39,964 bases of DNA from JBBREP01 sp036501845 (GCA_036501845.1 DASXZO010000156.1:1-39964); one strand, 5' to 3'. Positions 15,558-24,964 are shown, counted from the stretch's first letter. The notes: generated from the letters alone by a model not told the origin. Numbers and translations: made by a program.

Positions 15558-18065
15558 CTACTCGCCCTGGATCTCGTCCAGCTCCTCGACGGTCATCAGC
15601 ACCGAGCGGGGCTTCGAGCCCTCCGATGGCCCCACCACGCCGCGCCGCTCCAGGAGGTCCATGATCCGCCCGGCCCGGGCGAATCCCACCCGCAGCTTGC
15701 GCTGCAGCATCGACGTGCTGCCGAGCCGGCCCCGCACCACGAGCTCCATCGCCTGCTCCAACAGCTCGTCGCCTTCGTCGTCGTCGAAGAAGCCGCCGCC
15801 GGTGTTCTCCTCGCCCTGCACGCCCTCCACGTACGACGGCGTGATCGTCTGGCGCCGCCAGTGCGCCACCACCTTGCGCACGCAGTCTTCGTCGACCCAC
15901 GCGCCCTGGATGCGCTCGGTGCGCGACGACGACGCGCTGAGCAACAGCATGTCGCCCTTGCCCACGAGCTTCTCGGCGCCGGGTTGGTCGAGGATCACGC
16001 GCGAGTCGGTGAGGCTGCTCACCGCGAACGCGAGCCGGCTCGGGATGTTCGCCTTGATCACACCGGTGATCACGTCGACCGACGGCCGCTGCGTCGCGAT
16101 CACGAGGTGCAGACCGACGGCACGCGCCATTTGCGCGAGGCGGGCGATGCTGGCCTCGACGTCGCGTGCCGCCACCATCATGAGGTCGGCGAGCTCGTCG
16201 ACCACGATCACGATGAACGGCAGCCGCTCGTACGCCTTGCCGCCCATCGGGTCGGGGTTGTCGGCCGTCGGCAAATCGCCGCGATCCCACAGCGCGTTGT
16301 AACCGGCGATGTCGCGCACACCGACCTCGGCGAGCAGGTCGTAGCGCATCTCCATCTCGCGTACCGCCCAGTCGAGCGCGTTCGCGGCCTTCTTCGGGTT
16401 GACGACCACCTCGGTGAGCAGGTGCGGCACGTTGTTGTACTGACCGAGCTCGACGCGCTTGGGGTCGACGAGGATGAGTCGTACCTGATCGGGCGTGGCG
16501 CGCATCAGCAACGTGGTGACGATGCTGTTGATGCAGCTCGACTTGCCCGCACCCGTTTGTCCGGCGATCAACACGTGCGGGAATGTCGACAGGTTCGCCA
16601 TCACCGATCGCCCGGCGATGTCGCGGCCCAGGCCCACCTGCAACGGATGCGTAGCGGCGTGGGCCTCTTCACTCGCGAGGATGTCGCCGAGCGTGATGAT
16701 CGGGCGCACCTTGTTCGGCACTTCCACACCGATCGCGCTGCGGCCGGGAATCGGGGCGAGGATGCGCACGTCGTGGCTCGCCATCGCGTACGCGATCTCC
16801 TTGGCGAGGTTCGTCACCTTGTTCACCTTCACGCCGGGCGCGAGCTCGAGCTCGTAGCGGCTGACGGTGGGACCGATGGCCCGACCGATGAGGCGCGCGT
16901 CCACACCGAACTCTTGGAGCGTGGCCTCGAGCACTTCGCCGCCCGCGTCGATGAGCCGCTCGTCGACCTGCTTGCCGCTCCCCCGCTTCAACAGTGAGGC
17001 GGCGGGCAGCTTCCAGTCGGTGCGCTTGTAGCCGGGGCCGAGGTCGAGCGCGCCCTGGCCCGCCTCCGCGGCCTCGGCGTCTTCGGCGTCGGCGTCGGTG
17101 TCGTCGTCGGCGACCTCTTCGTACTCGCCGTCCTCGTCGTCTTCGTATTCCTCGTACTCGCCCTCTTCGTCCTCTTCGTATTCCTCTTCTTCGTACTCCT
17201 CGTCCGCGGCGCCGGCCTCGGCCGCTTCGTCGGGCGCGAGGTCGATCTCGTCCGGCGCGAAGTAGGAGTCCTCGGTCATCACGTCGTAGAGGACGGTCTT
17301 GCGGGCGCGTGGCGCGGGCGCCGCTTCGGGTTCCGGTGCATCGAGCTCGGCCGCTTCCTCGGCGGCCAGATCGAGTTCGTCGTCGTCGAGCTCCTCGTCG
17401 CCTTGCGACAGGTCGAAGAGCGAGCGGGTCTCCACGACGACCCATCGCACAGCTGTGGCGACCGCGGGAACGATCGTGCGGAACGTGAGTCCGGTCACGA
17501 GCAACAGGCCCAGCGCAGTGAGTGCGGCGAGGATGATCGACGCGCCGACCACGCCGGCGAGCGCGGCGATCGAGCTCCCGGTGAGCGCACCGAGCACACC
17601 GCCGGCATGCTCGATGGCCTTCAACCCGTTCTGGCTCGTCGGCTGGCCCGCGGCGAGGTGCCACAGACCCGTGACCGAGACGACCACGAGTGTGGCGCCG
17701 AGCCCCACCCGCAGGCCGTGCCGTTCGCTCGGCTCGTCACTCCGACGGATCAGCAGCGCGGCGGTCGCGGCAAAGCACGCGAGGGGCACGAAGAAACGCC
17801 CGCGACCGAGTGCCGCGCCGAGCCCAACGTTGAGCGCGTGGCCGAGTGGGCCCGCCGCGGTGGTGTACACCCCGAGCGCCACGAGCACACCGGCAACGGC
17901 CGCCGCGATCGCGGCTGCGTCGGACGAGTGGGCCGAGAGCTGCTCGGACAGCGCCTCACGGGTGCCCGTGAACAGAGGCTGGCGGGCCGGACGCTTGGCC
18001 CGCGAGCGGGACCGGCTGCGGCTCTTCGACTTGGCCGCCGGACGGCGCTTCGTAGCGGTGGGCAT
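15558..18065 (-). CDS. ftsK: DNA translocase FtsK/SpoIIIE
   Basis: Septum-anchored ATP-driven DNA pump that clears chromosomes at division. 835 residues. A Ser/Arg/Lys-rich cytoplasmic N-terminus is followed by four predicted membrane segments (about 51-70, 91-106, 119-138 and a longer hydrophobic stretch 160-194). A highly acidic linker lies at about 222-336, then the motor. The motor has Walker A GQTGAGKS (502-509), Walker B IVIVVDELADL and ATQRPSVDVITG. The C-terminal gamma winged helix (GSTSMLQRKLRVGFARAGRIMD) reads KOPS/FtsK-orienting sequences. The linker part at residues 286-336 is an extreme Glu/Tyr/Asp repeat (DNA 17058-17210). ATG start at 18065. The upstream 370 bases carry repeats. 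Confidence 0.96.
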   Translation of the reverse strand: MPTATKRRPAAKSKSRSRSRSRAKRPARQPLFTGTREALSEQLSAHSSDAAAIAAAVAGVLVALGVYTTAAGPLGHALNVGLGAALGRGRFFVPLACFAATAALLIRRSDEPSERHGLRVGLGATLVVVSVTGLWHLAAGQPTSQNGLKAIEHAGGVLGALTGSSIAALAGVVGASIILAALTALGLLLVTGLTFRTIVPAVATAVRWVVVETRSLFDLSQGDEELDDDELDLAAEEAAELDAPEPEAAPAPRARKTVLYDVMTEDSYFAPDEIDLAPDEAAEAGAADEEYEEEEYEEDEEGEYEEYEDDEDGEYEEVADDDTDADAEDAEAAEAGQGALDLGPGYKRTDWKLPAASLLKRGSGKQVDERLIDAGGEVLEATLQEFGVDARLIGRAIGPTVSRYELELAPGVKVNKVTNLAKEIAYAMASHDVRILAPIPGRSAIGVEVPNKVRPIITLGDILASEEAHAATHPLQVGLGRDIAGRSVMANLSTFPHVLIAGQTGAGKSSCINSIVTTLLMRATPDQVRLILVDPKRVELGQYNNVPHLLTEVVVNPKKAANALDWAVREMEMRYDLLAEVGVRDIAGYNALWDRGDLPTADNPDPMGGKAYERLPFIVIVVDELADLMMVAARDVEASIARLAQMARAVGLHLVIATQRPSVDVITGVIKANIPSRLAFAVSSLTDSRVILDQPGAEKLVGKGDMLLLSASSSRTERIQGAWVDEDCVRKVVAHWRRQTITPSYVEGVQGEENTGGGFFDDDEGDELLEQAMELVVRGRLGSTSMLQRKLRVGFARAGRIMDLLERRGVVGPSEGSKPRSVLMTVEELDEIQGE

Positions 18066-18123
18066 CGAATGTTCACCGTAACACCGGCCCCATCACTCAC
18101 AATGGACCACTTTGCACACAGCC

Positions 18124-18168
18124 ACGGGCGTCGTAGGGCGTCGAATAGCGACGCCCTACGACGCCCGT
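18124..18168. repeat. Dispersed hairpin element, copy 1
   Basis: Perfect 20-bp inverted repeat with loop AATAG. The inner part of the stem is GGGCGTCGTAGGGCGTCG. A second, slightly diverged copy with the same loop lies at 34193-34233 between dapB and a secreted-protein gene. Both are intergenic. It may act as a terminator, an RNA structure, or be a REP-like repeat. Confidence 0.85.
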
Positions 18169-18334
18169 CGCGGCGATCGCCTCCGAGCGGCAGTACAACC
18201 CGGCCCACGCGATCGCTCGCCGCCGAAGCGAAGCGCACGCCGTAGAGGGGGCTCAACTCGCGCCCGACGCGGCGATCGCCTCCGAGCAGCAGTACAACCC
18301 GGCCCACGCGATCGCTCGCCGCCGGAGCGAAGGG
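18169..18334. repeat. Two copies of a repeat with 99-bp period
   Basis: Copies at 18169-18235 and 18268-18334 share about 67 bases with very few changes. Each starts CGCGGCGATCGCCTCCGAGC and contains AGTACAACCCGGCCCACG, ending in GCTCGCCGCCG. Flanking words such as CTCGCGCCCGACGCGGCGA recur again after copy 2. No coding signal is seen. Confidence 0.85.
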
Positions 18335-18434
18335 GCACGACTCGCGCCCGACGCGGCGAACGGAGCAGCGCAGGAGCGAGGGACGAGCGAGATGCGTGCG
18401 CAGTGAGCTCGCCGCCGAAGCGAAGCGGAGGCAG

Positions 18435-19205
18435 TTATAACGCTTGCACGTACCCGCCGTCGACTGGATACACCTGGCCGGTGATCCATCCCGCGAGGTC
18501 GGACGCGAGGAACGCGACCAAGGGCGCGGGGTCGGTGGGGCGGCCGATGCGGGGCACCGAGTACGGCTTGGCGAGCGTCTTTTCGAACTCGGGATCGCGC
18601 TCGAGCACGTCGACGAGCGCGCCCGTGCGCATCGCTCCGAGCGCGACGCAGTTCACGGTTACGCCGTAACGGCCGACCTCGGCGGCGAGACCGCGCGAGA
18701 AACCCATCGACGCCGACTTCGACGCGCCATACACCACTTGGTAACGCTCGCCGCGACGGCCGGCGTCCGACACGATCGTGACGACGCGACCCCAACCGCT
18801 GTCGATCATCGCGCGCAGGTACGCGTGGGTGACGTGCAGCACCGCGCCGAAGTTGAGCCACACCGTGAGGTCCCAGTCGTCGGGTTCGGTGTCGACGAAC
18901 TTCGACAGCTCGAAGCCGGTGGTGGGGATACCGACGTTGTTCACCACAATGTCGACCGCGCCAGTCTCTTCGCGCATGCGCAGCACCTTGGCCGGACTCG
19001 TGACGTCGGCCTTCACCGGTGACGCCGAACCCGGCCCGATCGCCGACAGTTCCCGCGCCACCGCGTCGGCGCGCTCGGCGCTGATGTCGTTGATCCACAC
19101 GTGCGCGCCGGCGCGCACGAAGGCGCGGCCGATCTCGGCGCCGATGCCGTTACCGCCGCCGGTGATGAGCGCCTGCTTCCCGGACAGGTCGATCGCGAGC
19201 GTCAC
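18435..19205 (-). CDS. Short-chain dehydrogenase/reductase (SDR)
   Basis: 256 residues, classical SDR. The cofactor motif is TGGGNGIG (about 15-22), with IND after the second strand. NNVG replaces the usual NNAG. The catalytic Ser is in TIVSDAG, and the YGASK motif gives the active Tyr and Lys. The C-terminal end VYPVDGGYVQAL is typical for NAD(P)-dependent oxidoreductases of the FabG-like group. Substrate is unknown; the N-terminal hydrophobic start without extra domains argues against a fusion. GTG start at 19205, 7 bases after the RNase J stop, so the two are probably one transcript. Nothing in the context defines the pathway. Confidence 0.88.
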   Translation of the reverse strand: MTLAIDLSGKQALITGGGNGIGAEIGRAFVRAGAHVWINDISAERADAVARELSAIGPGSASPVKADVTSPAKVLRMREETGAVDIVVNNVGIPTTGFELSKFVDTEPDDWDLTVWLNFGAVLHVTHAYLRAMIDSGWGRVVTIVSDAGRRGERYQVVYGASKSASMGFSRGLAAEVGRYGVTVNCVALGAMRTGALVDVLERDPEFEKTLAKPYSVPRIGRPTDPAPLVAFLASDLAGWITGQVYPVDGGYVQAL

Positions 19206-19212
19206 CGCCGAC

Positions 19213-20883
19213 TCACGCCTCCATCACGACGGGCACGATGATCGGGTAACGGCGGGTGCGCTCGGCGATGAAGCGCTTGAGTGCCGTGCGGGAACGGCGA
19301 CGGATGGTCTCGAAGTCGGTGGCGCCGTGCTCGCTGGCGTCGTTGATCGACCGCACCACCACTGCCTTGGCGTCTTCGAGCAGGTCCTCGGCCTCGGGCG
19401 CGTAGATCCAGCCACGGGTGACGATCTCGGGGCCGGTGAGCACTTCGCCGGTGCGCGAGTCGACGGTGACCACCACCACGACCACACCCTCTTCGGCCAA
19501 CGCCCGCCGGTCGCGCAGCACGCTGCCGCCCACGTCGCCGACGATGCCGTCCACGTACGTGTAGCCCGACGGCACGGCGCGCCGTTCCACGTCGACACCG
19601 TCGGGACCGAGCACGATGGCGTCGCCGTCCTCGCACACGAGCACTTTCTCGGGCGCGACGCCGACCGCTTCGGCGAGTCGTGCGTGGTGCACGAGCTGGC
19701 GGTACTCGCCGTGCACGGGCATGAAGAACTCCGGCGACAGCAGCGAGAGCAAGAACTTGAGCTCCTCGCGCGACGCGTGGCCCGACACGTGCACACCGGA
19801 CGTGGTGCCATACACCACGTCGGCGCCGGCCCGGTGCAGCGCGTCGATCACGCCGTACACGTTCGTCTCGTTGCCGGGGATGGCGTGCGACGACAGCACC
19901 ACGAGGTCGTCGCCCGACACCTTCACGAACTTGCTGTCGTGCGCGGCCATCAACGACAGCGCGCTCATCGGTTCGCCCTGCGACCCGGTGCAGATCACGC
20001 ACACCTCGTGCGAGGCATAGCGCTCGATCTCTTCGATGTCGACCACCGAGGAGACGGACACGTCGAGCACACCGAGTTCGCGCGCACGCGCCACGTTGTG
20101 TTGCATCGAGCGGCCGAGGAACGCCACCTTGCGGCCCGCGCCGATAGCCGCGTTCGCCACCTGCTCGATGCGATGGATGTGGCTCGCGAAGCACGCCACG
20201 ATCACGCGCTGGTCGGAATGGTCGCGGAACAAGTCGCGCATTACCTGGCCGACGGTGCTCTCCGACGGCGTGAACCCGGGACGCTCCGCGTTCGTGGAAT
20301 CCGACAGGAGCATCCGCACGCCGCCTTCGAGCGACGCGATCGCGCCGAGCGCGGCGAGGTCGATGTGCCGGCCGTCGACCGGCGTGAGGTCGATCTTGAA
20401 GTCGCCGGAGTGCACGATCGTGCCGGCGGGCGTGAAGAACGCAGTGGCGAAGCCGTGCGGCACCGAGTGCGTCACTGGAATGAACTGGCAGTCGAACGGT
20501 CCGATGCGGCGACGTTCACCATCGTGCACCGCGACGAGTTCAGTGCGCGCGAGCAGGCCAGCTTCCTCGATGCGGCGGCTGGCGAACGCGAGCGACAGCG
20601 GTGAACCGAAGATCGGCACCGAGATGTGCTCGAGCAGGTACGGCAGGCCGCCCGCGTGATCTTCGTGAGCGTGGGTGAGCACCACACCCTCGACGCGATC
20701 GCCGTTCTCGATCAGGTACGAGAAGTCGGGCAACACAATGTCGACGCCGGGCATGTCGGCGTCGGGGAACATCAACCCGCAGTCGACGACGAGGATGCGG
20801 TCGTCGTGCTCCAGGCAGAAGCAGTTGCGGCCGATCTCGCCCACACCGCCGAGCAAGGTGATGCGCACGTTGCCCGAGGTCAT
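19213..20883 (-). CDS. rnj: Ribonuclease J
   Basis: Metallo-beta-lactamase/beta-CASP ribonuclease with 5'-exo and endo activity in RNA decay and rRNA maturation. 556 residues, the usual length. It starts VRITLLGGVGEIGRN and has the metal-binding motif THAHEDHAGG (His70, His72, Asp74, His75). Others seen are THSVPHGFA, GDFKIDLTP, SDSTNAERPGFTPSE, the beta-CASP motif CTGSQGEPMSALS, and SGHASREEL (motif C) with the PVHGEYRQL block. The C-terminal domain is complete. The ATG at 20883 was chosen over longer frames because homologues begin close to the ITLLGG strand. There is no clear Shine-Dalgarno sequence. In many actinobacteria dapA precedes rnj; here a methyltransferase gene does. Confidence 0.95.
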   Translation of the reverse strand: MTSGNVRITLLGGVGEIGRNCFCLEHDDRILVVDCGLMFPDADMPGVDIVLPDFSYLIENGDRVEGVVLTHAHEDHAGGLPYLLEHISVPIFGSPLSLAFASRRIEEAGLLARTELVAVHDGERRRIGPFDCQFIPVTHSVPHGFATAFFTPAGTIVHSGDFKIDLTPVDGRHIDLAALGAIASLEGGVRMLLSDSTNAERPGFTPSESTVGQVMRDLFRDHSDQRVIVACFASHIHRIEQVANAAIGAGRKVAFLGRSMQHNVARARELGVLDVSVSSVVDIEEIERYASHEVCVICTGSQGEPMSALSLMAAHDSKFVKVSGDDLVVLSSHAIPGNETNVYGVIDALHRAGADVVYGTTSGVHVSGHASREELKFLLSLLSPEFFMPVHGEYRQLVHHARLAEAVGVAPEKVLVCEDGDAIVLGPDGVDVERRAVPSGYTYVDGIVGDVGGSVLRDRRALAEEGVVVVVVTVDSRTGEVLTGPEIVTRGWIYAPEAEDLLEDAKAVVVRSINDASEHGATDFETIRRRSRTALKRFIAERTRRYPIIVPVVMEA

Positions 20884-20896
20884 GACGGAGGCGAAC

Positions 20897-21616
20897 CTAC
20901 TCCCTGTCGCGGGGTCGCAGCACCAGCGTGATGCCCGATCGCAGCCCCGGCGGCAAGCCCCGATCGAGGGCGTTCTGTGCCGAGTGGCGCAGCCGGCGCG
21001 CCGTGCCGCCCGTTCCGGCCGAGAACCGGTAGTCGAAGTACGCGTGCCGGGTCGCCTGCACCACATCGAGCCCAGCGGCGCTCGCGAACGCGCGGAGCTC
21101 GGCGTAGGTGCACTCGCGCACGTGGCGGGCTCCGCTGCGGTCGGGGTCGAGCGCGTCGTAGGGCTGGCGGCCCATGAGCAACTTCACTCGCCGATCGAGC
21201 GCGGCGGCGTTCGGAGTTTGCACCACGAGCACGCCGCGCGCGGTGAGGTGCGCGGCGAGCCACGCGAGCAGATGCTGCGGCGCGACCAGCAGATGCTCGA
21301 GCACTTCGCAGCACAACACTGCGTCGTAGTGACCGAACTCGGTAGGTCCGCTGTCGTCGGGAAGCTGGTTGAGGTCGAACTCGAAATGCGCGCCGCCAGT
21401 GCGGTTCGCACCGATGTCCTCGTGGCCGATGCTGTCGACACCGTGGTGGTACTGCTCGGCAACGAGTGCAGTGAGCGTCGACGGGCCCACGTCGAGGATC
21501 GTTGTGGCGTGCGGCGCGTACTCGCGGAGGAGTTCGAGCACGAGCGCGTACCGGCGCGAGTGGAACCCGACGTAGTCGTCACCCGGAAAGCGCGCAACGA
21601 TCTCCTCGGCATTCAC
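20897..21616 (-). CDS. Class I SAM-dependent methyltransferase
   Basis: 239 residues. An N-terminal helix region with GFHSRRYALVLELLREY precedes motif I ILDVGPSTLTA (less glycine-rich than usual). LCCEVLEHLL is the typical motif of Methyltransf_11/23 enzymes, and the HLTARGVLVVQTPNAAA strand resembles enzymes acting on lipids, quinones or cell-surface sugars. The C-terminus (YFDYRFS... and a positive tail RRLRHSAQNALDRGLPPGLR) may contact membrane or partner. GTG at 21616 is preferred over an upstream ATG because the leading 16 residues look non-coding. It ends 13 bases before rnj. Substrate unknown. Confidence 0.82.
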   Translation of the reverse strand: MNAEEIVARFPGDDYVGFHSRRYALVLELLREYAPHATTILDVGPSTLTALVAEQYHHGVDSIGHEDIGANRTGGAHFEFDLNQLPDDSGPTEFGHYDAVLCCEVLEHLLVAPQHLLAWLAAHLTARGVLVVQTPNAAALDRRVKLLMGRQPYDALDPDRSGARHVRECTYAELRAFASAAGLDVVQATRHAYFDYRFSAGTGGTARRLRHSAQNALDRGLPPGLRSGITLVLRPRDRE

Positions 21617-21689
21617 AGAGCGCCAGTCTGTCCCACCGTTTGTGCAGTTCCGGCGCCCAAGCACCGGAACCGCTCAAACGGGGAAAACG

Positions 21690-23876
21690 TCACGGGAGGC
21701 TGACGAGTTCGAGGTTGCCGTCGGTGGTGTTGGAGCCGAGGATCGCGCGCGACTCGTCGCCACCGCTCGTGAGCAGGTCGTCGGCAATCGGTCCGTTGAC
21801 GTTGAACGCCACGGAGTCGGGCATCACCCAACGGATGAACCCGCTCTCGCTCCACGCTGCCACCTGGAACGGCGGGCACCCGGCGCTCGCGAGCTCCACG
21901 AGGATGGCGCGGTGTGAGAAGTCGACCCCGCGCACCGCGGTGGCGCCGGCAAGCCACGAGCTCGCGCCATGCGGTCCGAGGAACATCACCTCGCTCCCAC
22001 GGCCCGGGCAATCTGCGGGGTTCGGTGTGTGCGCGCCCACGACGAACAGCGCGCCGTCGGCCGTGCTGTTGCCGCCGACACCGCTCGCGGCGATCGGCGG
22101 CGACGACACCGAGCCGAGGACTGTGCCACTGACAATGTCGACGTCGACACCCGATTCGAGATCCGTGGTGCTCGCGCCGAACGAGAACGGCGAGTCGGAC
22201 GACGGACACGCCACGTCGGTCTTCCACGCGATCGTGCCCGACGGGTTGAGCCCGACGAGGTTGTCGTTCGTGTCGCAGAGCGCGACGTAGCCACCGAAAC
22301 TGAAACGCCACACGGTCGTGTGATCGGCTCGGTTGAACACGAGCTGCTTGGTTGTCAGGCTGAACTCTTCGACTCCGCCAGGCGACCCGTCGCGAGCGAC
22401 CATCAAGCGATCGCCGGAGAGCGCGCAGGGCGTCGTTGCCGCGGTCGCGGCCACTGGCGTGCGCCAGAGGACCGCGCCCGTGCGCGCGTCCATCACCGTC
22501 AAGTGGGCCGTGCTCCCCCCGGGCGGCACGGCCCACACCACCATGTCGTTCTGGTCGTCGGAGAAGCAAGCATTGTTCACGGTGTACTGCGCGAGGACTG
22601 AACCGTCACCGAGGTTGTACACGAACGTCCGCCCGGCCACGTTGTCGCAATGCACGAGCGCGACGTTGCTCTGGCGCACGAGTTGCCCGCGACACGCCAG
22701 CGCGACCGACCAATCCGCCAAACCCGTGGTGCGGTCGTATGCGGTGAGCTTGCCGTCGGTCGTCTCCACGAACGCTTGGGCCTGGTCGAGGGCGAGCCCG
22801 ACTACGTCGCGCGCGGGCACATTGTTCTCCCAGCGCAGTTGCGGATCACTGCTGCGCGGCGTCGGAATGTGGCGCTCGGCGTCCGACCAGAATGCGTCGG
22901 GTGCAGCGCCGGGTGCGTACCAGAACACGTCGTCGTGCCCGTCACCGTTGAAATCACCGGAGAACGGCATGTACGACGTCCCGTTGATCTCGGTCGCGAC
23001 GCGACTCTGCGGGATGCCCGATGCGCCGCCGTACCAGATCGTGTCGGGCGTTGCGCCCGGGCCGTAGAAGAAAAGGTCGTCGTAGCCGTCGTGGTTCGCG
23101 TCGAGCACGAACGCGACGGTGTTCGGTGGTGCGCCCGTGGCCACTCGGAAGGTGAATGTGCCGTCGGAGTTGGCCATTCCGATGTAATCCGAACCGCCCT
23201 TGATTGCAGTGAGCAACAGATCGTCGCGGCCGTCGCCGTTGAAGTCGCCGACCGTGATCTTGAACGAGCCAACGATCTCGACCCCGTGCTGGGTGAAACC
23301 ACCGTGGCCGTTGCTCAGCCATTCGACGTCGTGCGGGAACCCCGGCGCGTCCCAGAGGATGTCGTCGTGGCCGTCGCCGTTGAAGTCGCCCGCCACTCCG
23401 GTGAGCGCAGGTCCAGGCCCCTGGAACGACCGCTCGGTGAACGATCCGTCGGCGTTGCCGAGCCAGAGTGGGTCGGGGTTGCCCTGGCGATACCACACGA
23501 TGTCGGAACGCCCGTCGCCGTTGACGTCGAGCACTACGGGCGAGTACTTGAACCAGATCGTCTCGTGCACGACCGTGAAGTTTCCGCTCACGTCTCCGAA
23601 CCACACCGACGAGGCATTGCGGCCCGGCGCGTACCAGAAGATGTCGTCGTGACCGTCGCCGTTGAAGTCGCCGACCAACGGCGTGTATTTGCCGTAGATG
23701 TTCGTGCCCGCGTGCACGGTGGTGCTCGCGTGCGCCACCGGGGACGCGGCCTTGGCCTCGGCGACCCGGTGGCGGAGGTGCGTGGCGGTCGCGCCGGCGC
23801 CCGACACACCAAGCGGTCCGAGCACCGCAATCGCGGCGATCGCGGCGGTAAGTCGTCGTAGTCCCACTACTCGCAT
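21690..23876 (-). CDS. Secreted FG-GAP repeat / PQQ-like beta-propeller protein (paralogue A)
   Basis: 728 residues. A signal peptide (hydrophobic TAAIAAIAVLGPLGVSGAGA) is followed by six FG-GAP repeats (about 62-360). Most carry the calcium-binding loop DxNxDxxDD as in GDFNGDGHDDIFWYAPG; repeat 4 ends in LLLT and repeat 5 reads DANHDGYDD. The second half (about 380-728) looks like a PQQ/quinoprotein-type propeller (GKLTAYDRTTGLADWSVAL, VMDARTGAVLWRTPV). There is no sortase signal, C-terminal anchor or lipobox, so it is probably released or held non-covalently. The paralogue upstream starts GTG-GGA-CTA-CGA, and the same codons occur here three codons in (GTG at 23867), so that GTG is an alternative start. 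Function unknown. Confidence 0.85.
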   Translation of the reverse strand: MRVVGLRRLTAAIAAIAVLGPLGVSGAGATATHLRHRVAEAKAASPVAHASTTVHAGTNIYGKYTPLVGDFNGDGHDDIFWYAPGRNASSVWFGDVSGNFTVVHETIWFKYSPVVLDVNGDGRSDIVWYRQGNPDPLWLGNADGSFTERSFQGPGPALTGVAGDFNGDGHDDILWDAPGFPHDVEWLSNGHGGFTQHGVEIVGSFKITVGDFNGDGRDDLLLTAIKGGSDYIGMANSDGTFTFRVATGAPPNTVAFVLDANHDGYDDLFFYGPGATPDTIWYGGASGIPQSRVATEINGTSYMPFSGDFNGDGHDDVFWYAPGAAPDAFWSDAERHIPTPRSSDPQLRWENNVPARDVVGLALDQAQAFVETTDGKLTAYDRTTGLADWSVALACRGQLVRQSNVALVHCDNVAGRTFVYNLGDGSVLAQYTVNNACFSDDQNDMVVWAVPPGGSTAHLTVMDARTGAVLWRTPVAATAATTPCALSGDRLMVARDGSPGGVEEFSLTTKQLVFNRADHTTVWRFSFGGYVALCDTNDNLVGLNPSGTIAWKTDVACPSSDSPFSFGASTTDLESGVDVDIVSGTVLGSVSSPPIAASGVGGNSTADGALFVVGAHTPNPADCPGRGSEVMFLGPHGASSWLAGATAVRGVDFSHRAILVELASAGCPPFQVAAWSESGFIRWVMPDSVAFNVNGPIADDLLTSGGDESRAILGSNTTDGNLELVSLP

Positions 23877-23931
23877 GTTGCTACGACCGGGACGGCCACG
23901 CAACCACCTCGATCCGGGAAATCGACGCGGG

Positions 23932-24915
23932 CTACGGCGGTGCTGGCAGGGTGTCGTGGGCCACGTCGAACCATACGTGGTCGGGCAACGGCCCGGGGCC
24001 GTACCAGAAGATGTCGTCGTAGCCATCGCCGTCGAAGTCGCCCGACACCGGCCGGTAGATGCCGTCGATCGACGTGATGCGCTTGGTCGCCGGCAAGCCC
24101 GACGTGCCTGAGTACCACACCCAGTCGGCACCGTGGCCGGGCTGGTACACGAAGACGTCGTCGCGCCGGTCGTGATTCGCGTCGACCGCGAACGTGAGCG
24201 AATGCGTGATCGCGGCCTTGATCGCGTGCCCCACCAGCGTGCCGTTCGCCGCGGCGAGGTCGAGGTAGTTCGGCTCGTTCGGCACCACGCTCGTGAAGAA
24301 CACGTCGTCGCGATGGTCGCCGTTGTAGTCGCCCACCGCGAGCCGGTAGTCGCCGTTGATCGTGAGCGAGTGCGACGTGAACTGCCCGTTGCCCTTGCCG
24401 AGCCACATGAAGTCGTGGGCCGTTCCGGGCGCGTACCACAGGATGTCGTCGTGACCGTCGCCGTTGAAGTCGCCGGCGGCGGGCAGATACTTACCGCCCA
24501 TCGAGAAGCGTCGCACGGTGAACGTGTGGTTGGCGTTGCCGAGCCACACCCAGTCGGCCTGCGCGCCAGGCCCGTACCAGAGGATGTCGGAGCGGCCGTC
24601 GCCGTTGAAGTCGAACACCACCGGGCGGTAATTGCCGAGCACTTGCAGGTTGATCACCGTGAAGTGGCGGTCGGTGCGGCCGTACCAGATCGAGTCGCCC
24701 GCTTTGCCGGGCGCGTACCAGAACACGTCGGAGTGGTGGTCGCCGTCGAAGTCGCCGACGAGTGGGATGTAGTTGCCGCCCACGCCGTGCCACACGAAGT
24801 GCGCCTCGGGTTGCGCGCTGCGTGCCACTGCACCGGGCACGGCGGTGCCGATCGTTGCGACGATGGCGAACACGCTCGCGACGACTCCGATTGCGACGGT
24901 CCGCCTGCCAGCCAA
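23932..24915 (-). CDS. Secreted FG-GAP repeat protein (paralogue B, no PQQ half)
   Basis: 327 residues: a signal peptide (AIGVVASVFAIVATIGTAVPGAVA) and six FG-GAP repeats in the same order as its neighbours. Repeat 4 again ends DDVFFTSV and repeat 5 has DANHDRRDD. Most repeats keep Asp-rich calcium loops and the FWYxPG or LWYGPG strand. It stops after repeat 6 (DHVWFDVAHDTLPAPP), where the longer paralogues continue into a PQQ-like region, so this is a natural short form or lost its second half cleanly. The only start ahead of the signal peptide is TTG at 24915, an uncommon codon, so the start is less sure. About 50 bases separate it from both neighbours. Confidence 0.8.
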   Translation of the reverse strand: MAGRRTVAIGVVASVFAIVATIGTAVPGAVARSAQPEAHFVWHGVGGNYIPLVGDFDGDHHSDVFWYAPGKAGDSIWYGRTDRHFTVINLQVLGNYRPVVFDFNGDGRSDILWYGPGAQADWVWLGNANHTFTVRRFSMGGKYLPAAGDFNGDGHDDILWYAPGTAHDFMWLGKGNGQFTSHSLTINGDYRLAVGDYNGDHRDDVFFTSVVPNEPNYLDLAAANGTLVGHAIKAAITHSLTFAVDANHDRRDDVFVYQPGHGADWVWYSGTSGLPATKRITSIDGIYRPVSGDFDGDGYDDIFWYGPGPLPDHVWFDVAHDTLPAPP

Positions 24916-24964
24916 GGCGGCGGAATCTACGGGACGCGGTGCTCGCGATGCGCCTCGTGACGCG

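Larger units (their letters stand above)
18066..18434. other. Repeat-rich gap upstream of ftsK
   Basis: No gene seen. It holds a perfect hairpin (18124-18168), a 99-bp-period duplication (18169-18334), then a purine-rich tail with repeated GCGAAGCGAA/GGAGCGAGGGACGAGCG words up to the SDR stop. Open frames across it translate only to Arg/Gly/Pro-rich repeats and are artefacts of the DNA repeats. The ftsK promoter is probably within 18066-18123, but I could not place it with confidence. Confidence 0.6.

Noticed and set aside
18156..18338. Minus-strand frame with a repeated Arg-rich sequence
   Set aside because: It is the translation of the 99-bp-period DNA repeat; no start signal and no domain.
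18778..20604. 608-codon plus-strand frame opposite SDR and RNase J
   Set aside because: Shadow of RNase J; no recognisable domain, composition dominated by His/Arg/Val/Ala.
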